The notes beneath the pieces were generated by a model. It was not told the DNA's origin. It made no database searches and worked only from the letters and a program-made list of their open reading frames with translations. From JBKHHU01 sp046539045 (lineage in GTDB: Bacteria > Planctomycetota > Phycisphaerae > SM23-33): a stretch of DNA of 6,831 bases. How positions within the stretch are numbered: the first letter of the stretch is position 1; the number at the start of each line of letters is the position of its first letter. The position numbers and the translations under genes were made by a program. Positions 1 to 5,711 of the stretch are shown piece after piece. The stretch lies in assembly GCA_046539045.1 (NCBI GenBank), contig JBKHHU010000183.1:1-6831 (forward strand). The letters are read 5' to 3'.

Positions 1-129
1 CCGGCCGACCGGACCGGTCGCCTCGAACGTTTCAGAGAATTTGCCCTGACCGAAAGGCCGGCAGGACCAGCCGTCGCTCCCCAGCAGGTGTGCGACCAGT
101 TCTTCCGCCTGTTGCGTGTTCATTGCCAT
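1..129 (-). CDS. N-terminus of a probable phosphotransferase (APH/choline kinase fold), cut by left edge
   Basis: Reading the minus strand from the ATG at 129-127 gives 43 codons, open to the window edge. The peptide starts MAMNTQQAEELV and reaches RPFGQGKFSETFEATG. A glycine-rich 'GQGKFSETF' turn about 25-35 residues from the start, after a short amphipathic helix, resembles the nucleotide-binding strand-loop-strand of aminoglycoside/choline/homoserine phosphotransferases. These transfer phosphate from ATP to a small hydroxylated substrate in the cytoplasm. The catalytic loop and metal-binding residues lie outside the window, so activity and substrate cannot be judged. A second in-frame ATG lies two codons in (123-121), and neither has a strong ribosome binding site. 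The gene is divergent from the YkgJ-type gene across about 148 bases. The family call rests on one short motif and is tentative. Confidence 0.5.
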   Translation of the reverse strand, partial: MAMNTQQAEELVAHLLGSDGWSCRPFGQGKFSETFEATGPVGR

Positions 130-265
130 GCCCGGACCATACCGCAGATACCCCGGACGACCAAGGGATGTTTGACCCGGAAACCCCCGGAATAACTCAA
201 GTCGCTCCTGCAAAAGCCGATAAGCCAAAAAGATGACCCAAACAAGGACGATTGCGAGGATACCC

Positions 266-270
266 GGAGG
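266..270 (+). promoter_or_regulatory. Ribosome binding site that sets the start of the YkgJ-type gene
   Basis: GGAGG at 266-270 lies seven bases before the ATG at 278. The earlier in-frame ATG at 233 is preceded only by an A-rich stretch without a Shine-Dalgarno match. This supports starting the protein at 278, 15 codons later than the longest reading. Confidence 0.7.
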
Positions 271-277
271 CTCTTGC

Positions 278-1063
278 ATGCACTATCCCTACCTTATGCC
301 CGACAACGGAGACGACCCGCTCCCAGCCGGGTGGGAAGTGCAGGAATTCTCATTCGGCCTGCCGGATCATCCGAGCACGATTCGCATCGCCGTGCCGCCC
401 GGCCCGACGGCACTTTCGCGACTGGTTCCGCTGGCCAGAGCGCTCTCGGATCGGGTCAGCCAAATCGCCCTGAATCAACTCCATGTCGAAGGGCATCGGC
501 TGCTCTGCCGCCGCGGCTGCGATGCCTGCTGCCACTATCTCCTGCCGGTGTCGCTTCCGGAGCTGTTCCAGTTCCGCCGGGAGTTTGCCGAGCTGGGTTC
601 CTCGACAAAGTACGATCGGCTCCGTCGGTTCCAGTCGGTGGCTGAGGCGATGGTGGCCAACCCGCCGGAAGACGACTCGGCCGAGAGCCTCTCCTGCTGG
701 CACGTCGGGCTCGGGCTTGCCTGTCCGATGCTGCAGCAGAAGGGTTGCGGAGCCTACAGGAACCGTCCTCTGGCGTGTCGAGAGTACGCGTACATCATTG
801 CCGACGGCCCGACGCCGACGGCGGCGCGGCTGCGGTTGTCTGTGAGCTACGCGGAGATGATGGGTACGCTGCATGCGACGCTGACGGGGCAGAACGATCC
901 CGAGTACGTCCTGTTCCCGCTTTCATTCGCCTGGCTGGACGCCAACCCGCGCCGGCTTGATCCGGTTCTGCCGGGCGGGCAACTCGTGCGGCTGTTCGTT
1001 GAGCACGTTCGGGCGGCTGCCTTGGGCCACCGGCCCGGGGAAGGTACATCCCGCGCGGGTTGA
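278..1063 (+). CDS. YkgJ-family cysteine cluster protein (putative Fe or Zn binding)
   Basis: This is a 261-residue protein read from the ATG at 278, chosen for its GGAGG ribosome binding site. It carries the signature of the YkgJ/UPF0153 family. The first cluster is C77-x3-C81-x2-C84-C85, in the segment CRRGCDACCHY. The second is C149-x7-C157-x9-C167, in CPMLQQKGC followed by AYRNRPLACREY. The paired cysteine clusters are thought to bind iron-sulfur or zinc, but the family's biochemical role is not established. Some annotations call it an Fe-S oxidoreductase. About 75 residues before the first cluster show no recognised domain. There is no signal peptide or membrane helix, so it is probably cytoplasmic. 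It converges with the YjbQ gene with 12 bases between stops, which leaves no room for a separate terminator. Family membership is firm and function is open. Confidence 0.85.
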   Translation: MHYPYLMPDNGDDPLPAGWEVQEFSFGLPDHPSTIRIAVPPGPTALSRLVPLARALSDRVSQIALNQLHVEGHRLLCRRGCDACCHYLLPVSLPELFQFRREFAELGSSTKYDRLRRFQSVAEAMVANPPEDDSAESLSCWHVGLGLACPMLQQKGCGAYRNRPLACREYAYIIADGPTPTAARLRLSVSYAEMMGTLHATLTGQNDPEYVLFPLSFAWLDANPRRLDPVLPGGQLVRLFVEHVRAAALGHRPGEGTSRAG

Positions 1064-1075
1064 GTGCGGTCCGGC

Positions 1076-1492
1076 TCAATCGCCGACGACGGTCACCACG
1101 ATCTTGCGGCTGCGGGGCTTGATATCGCATTCCAGATGGAAGATCTGCTGCCACGTGCCGAGGACCGGCTTGCCGTCCGAAACGGGAACCGACAGGCTCG
1201 GACCCATCATCGTCGCCTGCAGGTGGGAATGGCCGTTCCCGTCATGCCATGCTTTCTCGTGGCCGTAGTCCGTGCTGGGAGGAAGCAGCCGGTCCAGCTG
1301 CTCCGGCAGGTCCGCCTCGAGCCCCTGCTCGAACTCGATGGTCCCGATCGTCCCGGTGCTGCCGACGTTGAACACCTGCACGATACCGGTGCGGATGCCC
1401 GATTCCCGGACGATCCGCGCGACCTCGCCGGTGATGTCCTTCATGTGTCGATGTCCCTGGGTGTCGACTGTGAACGTCTGCTGGAATGCCAT
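1076..1492 (-). CDS. yjbQ: YjbQ/UPF0047 family protein (secondary thiamine-phosphate synthase type)
   Basis: A 138-residue protein, the usual length for the family. The start at 1492 is supported by AGGGA about six bases upstream (minus strand). A longer in-frame reading from 1567 would add 25 low-complexity residues and is less likely. Family landmarks are GIVQVFNVGST (36-46), TIEFEQG (51-57), WHDGNGHSHL (82-91), MGPSLSVPV (96-104) and GTWQQIFHLE (112-121). YjbQ proteins are annotated as secondary thiamine-phosphate synthases because some show weak in vitro activity joining the pyrimidine and thiazole precursors. The physiological role is unsettled. The region that reads HTT or HTS in E. coli YjbQ is GST here, while the later histidines (H83, H88, H90) are kept. 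The gene lies 90 bases downstream of the thioredoxin-like gene on the same strand and may be cotranscribed with it. No thiamine gene is nearby. Confidence 0.88.
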   Translation of the reverse strand: MAFQQTFTVDTQGHRHMKDITGEVARIVRESGIRTGIVQVFNVGSTGTIGTIEFEQGLEADLPEQLDRLLPPSTDYGHEKAWHDGNGHSHLQATMMGPSLSVPVSDGKPVLGTWQQIFHLECDIKPRSRKIVVTVVGD

Positions 1493-1582
1493 GGCGGTCC
1501 CTTCCGGAATCTGAAATAAGCGCGGCGACGCCCCCGCCTGCGGCAGACGAGGGCGCCGAAGTGCCAATCGTTCTACTCGAAA

Positions 1583-2164
1583 TCAGACAAGATCGCACGC
1601 TTCGGGCGGCATCCAGTGAGCGTCTTTGCCCTTCCACTTGACGTTGCAGCCGATGGGGTTGGTCATCTCCGTCGGCGGGTCTTCGCCCTTGACCAATGCA
1701 TTCAGCGCATCGCGAAGCTCATGCGTGGACTCCAGGCCCGGCTCGCGCGGATTGTCGTCCATCCTCCCGGTGTAGCGGAGCTTCCTGTCCTCGTCGAATA
1801 CGTAGAAGTGAGGCGTCCGCAGCGCACCGTACTCCTTGGCCACCTCCTGCGATTCGTCCCGCACGTACGCAAATGGGAAACCCTTTCGATCCGCCCGCTC
1901 GATCATGTGCTCGAAGTCATCGGTCGGGTGGTTCTCCGTTTCGTTGGAGTTGATCGCGATCATCTCCACGCCGCGGTTCCGGTAATCCTTGTACAGCTGG
2001 ATCATTCGGTCTTCCGAACCGATGACATAGGGACAATGATTGCAGCTGAACACCACGATCAGGATCTTCGCATCCTCAAAGCTGCTCAGCGAGTATTGCT
2101 TGCCGTCCACTCCCGGCAGATCGAAATCGGGAGCCTTCCGGCCGATCTCCAGCGTGAAAGCCAT
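1583..2164 (-). CDS. Thioredoxin-fold AhpC/TSA-family protein (PRX-like)
   Basis: A 193-residue thioredoxin-fold protein starting at the ATG at 2164, with a strong AAAGGAGA ribosome binding site just upstream. It begins with the AhpC/TSA pattern 'APDFDLPGVDGK' (11-22). It has a redox pair C41-N-H-C44 followed by proline ('SCNHCPYV'), and a cis-proline loop at RTPHFYVFD (116-124). A third cysteine, C173, sits in GCNVKWK near the C-terminus, a feature of the PRX-like subgroup. It most likely performs thiol-disulfide or peroxide chemistry, but the natural substrate and electron donor cannot be inferred. No signal peptide is visible, so it should be cytoplasmic. A perfect TATAAT lies 36-41 bases upstream of the start, and yjbQ follows after 90 bases. 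The family call is firm; whether it is a peroxidase or a reductase is open. Confidence 0.9.
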   Translation of the reverse strand: MAFTLEIGRKAPDFDLPGVDGKQYSLSSFEDAKILIVVFSCNHCPYVIGSEDRMIQLYKDYRNRGVEMIAINSNETENHPTDDFEHMIERADRKGFPFAYVRDESQEVAKEYGALRTPHFYVFDEDRKLRYTGRMDDNPREPGLESTHELRDALNALVKGEDPPTEMTNPIGCNVKWKGKDAHWMPPEACDLV

Positions 2165-2199
2165 ATTCGTCTCCTTTCCAGTTGACTGTAACCTGTTTC

Positions 2200-2205
2200 A
2201 TTATA
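2200..2205 (-). promoter_or_regulatory. Candidate -10 element of the promoter for the thioredoxin-like gene
   Basis: Read on the minus strand, 2205-2200 is a perfect TATAAT. It would start transcription near 2193, giving a leader of about 29 bases that carries the AAAGGAGA ribosome binding site. The -35 region is poor: CTGCTT at 17-base spacing. The exact -10 stands out in GC-rich DNA. It implies that the thioredoxin-like gene and yjbQ can be expressed independently of the kinase upstream. Confidence 0.5.
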
Positions 2206-2253
2206 GAAGCTGAAGACACCCGAAGCAGGCTGGGCCGATCTGCCTCGGGCTTT

Positions 2254-2385
2254 GGCCCGGAGCAATGGGATCGGATCGAGCGGGATTACACCGCCTGGTG
2301 GAACGGACAACTGGATCGGCCGCTGGTGTTTGCTTCGATAAGAAAGCCCACCGTTGCAGAACCCCCGGCGGCGGATCGCCATTGG
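2254..2385 (+). pseudogene. Probable decayed N-terminal fragment of a uroporphyrinogen-decarboxylase-like protein
   Basis: In the frame of 2254, 44 codons read GPEQWDRIERDYTAWWNGQL and then DRPLVFASIRKP, ending near PPAADRHW. This matches, from memory, the opening of large uncharacterised proteins related to uroporphyrinogen decarboxylase and corrinoid methyltransferases of environmental bacteria. Those start with 'MTPEQWxRI..' and continue 'WW.GELDRPLV'. No ATG or GTG and no ribosome binding site precede it. The only upstream in-frame start-like codon is a TTG at 2182. After W68 of that reading (2385) the peptide becomes arginine-rich and unlike any protein, exactly where the kinase gene ends (its stop codon is 2387-2389). 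I read it as a remnant whose 3' part was lost. It could instead be a chance open frame, and the family assignment was not checked by search. Confidence 0.4.
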
Positions 2386-2386
2386 T

Positions 2387-5300
2387 CTACTGTTTCCGGG
2401 CGTTCTGCTCGCTGTCGGCGGATGATCGGAACCTGCCGGCGGATTCGTCGAGTATGGTCCGCACCACCGCGGTGAGTTGATCGGGCGAGAACGGTTTGCG
2501 CAGCAGCCGTTCCTTCCGCTCCTCGATGTTCCGCTTCTCCAGCGCTTTCTGTGGGTACCCGGAGATGTAAAGCGTTTTGATATTCGGCTTGAGCCGGCGG
2601 ACCTCCTCTGCCAGTTCAGCCCCGGTTTTCTTCGGCATGATCATGTCGGTGATCAACATGTCCAGCGTATCGACATGCTCGCGCGCCAGACCCAGCGCTT
2701 CCTCGGCATCGGCGGCGACCAGCACATCGTACCCCTCCCGCTGGAGCGACCGAACCAGGATGTTCCGAACCGCGGGATCATCCTCAGCCACCAGCAGTTT
2801 TTCCGATCCGCCGGATTCCACCTTCTCCTGTTCGGGCGCTGCCGACAGCATGCCCTTGCTCTGCTCCACCGACGGCAGGAGCATGTAAAAGCTCGAGCCC
2901 TCACCCGGGGCGCTTTCGACATCGAGATGGCCGCCGGACTGCTTGACAAAACCGTACACCATTGGCAGCCCGAGCCCGGTCCCCTCGCCGACGTCTTTGG
3001 TGGTGAAGAACGGCTCGAAGATCTTCTGGAGCATGGACTCGTTCATGCCCACACCGGTATCCCGCACCGTCAGCCGAACGTACGGATGCGGAGAGGCCCC
3101 AGCGGCCAGAACTTCCGGCGGTGGACTGACTTCACTGGTCTTCAGAGTCAAGGTACCGCCCTCAGGCATCGCGTCCCGCGCGTTGACCACGAGGTTCATG
3201 ACCGCTTCCTCGAACTGGGCGCGGTCGACGTGGACATTCGGCAGATCGTCTTCCAGTTCGAAGACCAGTTGGATATCCTCGCCCATGACCCGATGCAGCA
3301 GATCCGACATGCCCTGAAGGACCGCATTGAGGTCGTTGGCCTCGGGCTTGAGCACCTGTTTGCGGCTGAACGAGAGCAGCTGGCTGGTCAGTTTCGCCGA
3401 GCGCCGGGCCGCCTCTCGGATCTGTTCGATCGCATCGCGGTTGGGATCGTCCTCATCCATGGAACGCAGCAGCAGATCGCAATACCCTGCCACCACCGTC
3501 AGTTGGTTGTTGAAGTCGTGGGCCACGCCCCCGGCCAGTCGCCCCACCGCTTCCATCTTCGCCGCCTGGCGCAGTTGTTCTTCCTTGGCCCGCAGATCGG
3601 TGATGTCCGCCCCGACGGCGAGGATATGCACCGGCTCATCTTCCCCCGCCTGCAGGCGCGAGAAGTACCAGCGGATCACCAGTTCCTGATCGGCCTTGCC
3701 GCTCATCGCGAACTCGACCCGTTCAAGCTGCTCGCCCTCCACGATCCGCTGGAGCGGGATCTCAGCCGCTCCGGAGAGGAACAGCCGCCGGAAGTCTTCT
3801 CCGACGATTTCCTCCTGCTTGAACCCGGTCACCTGTTCGCCGAACCGGTTGAACCGCACGATGCGGAAATCGCTGTCCAGCAGCACGACGATGGTCTGGG
3901 CGGTATCGATCAGCCGCTGGGCGAAGTCGCGCTGGATTCTCATTTCACGCTCGAACGCCTTGCGCTGCGTGATGTCGACCACGAAGGCGATGGCCAGGTC
4001 CAGGCCATATTCCCTGCCGACAAGTCCGCCGCTGAACAGGCCCGGGAACGTCTCGCCGTTCTTGCGCTTGCAGCTGACCTCCAGTTGCACCACACCGTCT
4101 GCCGCAACGAGTTCCTGTACCAGTTGATCGTGGTCCATCTGGGACTCGTCCACCAACTTGCGGGGCGAGTCGCCAAGGATCTCCTCCTTGGTGTACCCGA
4201 AGATGTGCTCGGCCCCGGGGCTGAAGTCGGTAATGACGTACCCATCGCCCTTTCGCCGAGCTTCGACGAAGGCGACGTTTTCGGCGCTTTCGAAGATACC
4301 GCGCAGGTGCCGCTCGCTCTCAGCCAGGGCTCGTTCGGCGCGCCGTCGGCGAAGGATGTTGGCGATCATCGCCAGGTTGAGGGCCACAAGCGCAGCCACG
4401 GCCGCGGCGATAACCCATATGTAGTAACCGTATCGCTCATAGAAGCTGACGGACTTGCCGCGGACAACGGCCCCCGCCGGCAGATGCTCTTCCTGGATGT
4501 CATGCTTCTGCAGTTGCCGGTAGTCGAACATCCAGCGGTTGGGACTGTCGCCCAGCACGGGCATCTGATCCACCGACTGGCCGTGGACAATGCTCAAAGC
4601 CATCTCACCGGCAGAGCGCCCCTGCTGATAGCCGCTGATGAGCTTGCCGCCCACGATCCCGTTTCCGAGATAGAATTCCCAGAAGCTGTAGATCGGTCGA
4701 TCCGTCGATTCGGCGATCAGGCGCAACGATTCCTCGTGCCCCAGTACTTGTCCCAATCGGTCGCGATTGAAGACGAACAGGAAGATGATGGTGTCTTCGG
4801 GCAGCTGCGAAACCGCTCGCTCAAGCTCCTTGACCGAGACGGTGCTGATGTAGTTTGTCTGCATTTTCGGCCGATACGCATCGAGCACTTCTTCTGCCTT
4901 GCGTCGCAGGGCCCTGCCGGTGACGGTTTCATCTATGATGACCGTCAGGTTCTTCGCACCGGGATGAAAGCGGACGGCCTGGCGAACGGTGGCGTCTATG
5001 GCCAGTTCCTCCACCACGCCGGTGATCTTCCTGTTGGCGATGCGATCGTAGTTCAGGTCGTTGACTCCGCAGAACACGATCGGCACGTTCGGGAAAATCT
5101 GCTCGCCGTATTTCACAAGGAAGTCCAGGGCGTTGTTGTCCGAGCAGATGATCGCGTCAAGCTCCAGGCCGGAGTATTTCATCAGGTACATCTCGCGCAG
5201 CGTCTCGAAGTACTCCGGATTGTCGATCCGCTTGGAATCCATGAATTCCAGCACCAGGTCGACCTGCTCCTTCCGCTGGTCGAGCACACTCAGCACACCC

Positions 5301-5503
5301 CTGGAGACCGCCTGGGACCACGTGAAGTTGGGATGGTAGGAATGCAGAAGCAGAACGCGGTGCTTGGCCGGTCTGTAGAAAGGCCGGTGGCCGGGCTCGG
5401 ACTGCGAAAAAGCAGGGGCGGCGACAAGCAGCACCAGCACGACAAGGCAGAGCGCGGACGCGCCGAAACGGCGCGGCTGCTGTGTTCTGCAAATCTCTTT
5501 CAT
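2387..5503 (-). CDS. Membrane hybrid sensor histidine kinase with ABC-binding-protein-like sensor, two PAS domains and a receiver
   Basis: A 1038-residue sensor kinase. Residues 1-33 form a signal peptide (RR, hydrophobic core, AAPAFSQ). Residues about 47-345 resemble ABC transporter substrate-binding proteins of the PF04392 type (VLLLHSYHPNFTWSQ, LDAIICSDNNALDF, PIVFCGVNDLN) and would sense a ligand in the periplasm. A single helix spans about 361-384. Two PAS domains follow, at about 395-515 and 525-640. The core is complete. The phosphorylatable H662 is in GGVAHDFNNQL, as in HPK4-type kinases. The ATP lid region has N774 (NLVVNARDAMPEGG), DTGVGM (815-820), FEPFFTTK (829-836) and GTGLGL (841-846). 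The C-terminal receiver (about 902-1016) has the acidic cluster E907-D908-D909, phospho-acceptor D953 (ITDMIMP), S981 and K1003. The start at 5503 fits the signal peptide, but its ribosome binding site is weak. It is divergent from the isomerase gene. No separate response regulator or Hpt protein is visible, so the output partner is elsewhere. Confidence 0.95.
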   Translation of the reverse strand: MKEICRTQQPRRFGASALCLVVLVLLVAAPAFSQSEPGHRPFYRPAKHRVLLLHSYHPNFTWSQAVSRGVLSVLDQRKEQVDLVLEFMDSKRIDNPEYFETLREMYLMKYSGLELDAIICSDNNALDFLVKYGEQIFPNVPIVFCGVNDLNYDRIANRKITGVVEELAIDATVRQAVRFHPGAKNLTVIIDETVTGRALRRKAEEVLDAYRPKMQTNYISTVSVKELERAVSQLPEDTIIFLFVFNRDRLGQVLGHEESLRLIAESTDRPIYSFWEFYLGNGIVGGKLISGYQQGRSAGEMALSIVHGQSVDQMPVLGDSPNRWMFDYRQLQKHDIQEEHLPAGAVVRGKSVSFYERYGYYIWVIAAAVAALVALNLAMIANILRRRRAERALAESERHLRGIFESAENVAFVEARRKGDGYVITDFSPGAEHIFGYTKEEILGDSPRKLVDESQMDHDQLVQELVAADGVVQLEVSCKRKNGETFPGLFSGGLVGREYGLDLAIAFVVDITQRKAFEREMRIQRDFAQRLIDTAQTIVVLLDSDFRIVRFNRFGEQVTGFKQEEIVGEDFRRLFLSGAAEIPLQRIVEGEQLERVEFAMSGKADQELVIRWYFSRLQAGEDEPVHILAVGADITDLRAKEEQLRQAAKMEAVGRLAGGVAHDFNNQLTVVAGYCDLLLRSMDEDDPNRDAIEQIREAARRSAKLTSQLLSFSRKQVLKPEANDLNAVLQGMSDLLHRVMGEDIQLVFELEDDLPNVHVDRAQFEEAVMNLVVNARDAMPEGGTLTLKTSEVSPPPEVLAAGASPHPYVRLTVRDTGVGMNESMLQKIFEPFFTTKDVGEGTGLGLPMVYGFVKQSGGHLDVESAPGEGSSFYMLLPSVEQSKGMLSAAPEQEKVESGGSEKLLVAEDDPAVRNILVRSLQREGYDVLVAADAEEALGLAREHVDTLDMLITDMIMPKKTGAELAEEVRRLKPNIKTLYISGYPQKALEKRNIEERKERLLRKPFSPDQLTAVVRTILDESAGRFRSSADSEQNARKQ

Positions 5504-5516
5504 ATCCAGAAACCGT

Positions 5517-5530
5517 CTTTCTTCAGAAAG
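5517..5530. repeat. Short perfect inverted repeat upstream of the kinase gene
   Basis: CTTTCT and AGAAAG (6 bp each) flank a central TC at 5517-5530, 14 bases before the kinase start codon. In the kinase transcript this would be a tiny hairpin or a protein-binding site near the ribosome binding region. I saw no convincing kinase promoter in the rest of the intergenic DNA. At this length the repeat could be chance. Confidence 0.35.
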
Positions 5531-5625
5531 CGAGAGATGCTCCTTCCTTTGTATCAGAGCCGAGACGGCGCGTCCAGCAATTCGGAATGCCCCTGTTCTT
5601 AGCCGCCGGAATTTTGCCTAAGCAC

Positions 5626-5655
5626 TTGTCACCGGGACCGCTGGGGGCTTATCAT
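5626..5655 (+). promoter_or_regulatory. Candidate sigma70-type promoter of the fucose-isomerase-like gene
   Basis: TTGTCA at 5626-5631 (five of six to TTGACA) and TATCAT at 5650-5655 (five of six to TATAAT) are separated by 18 bases. Transcription would start near 5662, giving a leader of about 50 bases ending in the AGGAGG ribosome binding site. This is the best promoter match in the intergenic region between the kinase and the isomerase gene. Confidence 0.55.
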
Positions 5656-5666
5656 CCATGGTCGAT
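5651..5666. promoter_or_regulatory. Operator-like imperfect palindrome over the -10 and start of the isomerase promoter
   Basis: The 16 bases ATCATCCATGGTCGAT form an inverted repeat with matching outer arms (ATC/GAT) and a matching CCATGG centre; two positions per arm do not pair. It overlaps the TATCAT -10 and the likely start point, where a repressor dimer would block transcription. No regulator gene lies in the window, so the binding protein is unknown. Palindromes of this size do arise by chance. Confidence 0.35.
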
Positions 5667-5698
5667 CACTAAATCCTACGCATGTTCGTACCAGCTTC

Positions 5699-5704
5699 AG
5701 GAGG
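5699..5704 (+). promoter_or_regulatory. Ribosome binding site that identifies a GTG start
   Basis: AGGAGG at 5699-5704 is a full match to the anti-Shine-Dalgarno sequence and lies seven bases before GTG at 5712. It fixes a GTG start for the isomerase-like gene; the next in-frame ATG is at 5874, well inside the conserved domain. Confidence 0.8.
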
Positions 5705-5711
5705 TTTTACC

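Noticed and set aside
6..20. Inverted repeat CGACCG-GAC-CGGTCG at the left edge
   Set aside because: It lies within the phosphotransferase coding region at a short, GC-only length expected by chance.
172..198. TTGACC with a loose -10 (TAACTC) upstream of the YkgJ-type gene
   Set aside because: The spacing is only 15 bases and the -10 match is poor; not strong enough to annotate.
233..277. Upstream in-frame ATG for the YkgJ-type gene
   Set aside because: It has no Shine-Dalgarno sequence, and the added 15 residues have no family match; the ATG at 278 follows GGAGG.
1529..1555. Possible terminator hairpin between the thioredoxin-like gene and yjbQ
   Set aside because: Only CGCCC/GGGCG can pair over a 17-base loop and there is no T-tract, so it does not look like an intrinsic terminator.
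2246..2259. Stem CGGGC-TTTG-GCCCG after the kinase gene
   Set aside because: It is a 5-bp stem without a run of T on either strand, in a GC-rich region, and is probably chance.
2477..5602. A 1041-codon open frame on the plus strand, fully antisense to the kinase
   Set aside because: It is in exact codon register with the kinase, so a stop would need TTA, CTA or TCA codons in the kinase, which high-GC genes rarely use. The peptide has no domain, and the kinase on the other strand explains the region completely.
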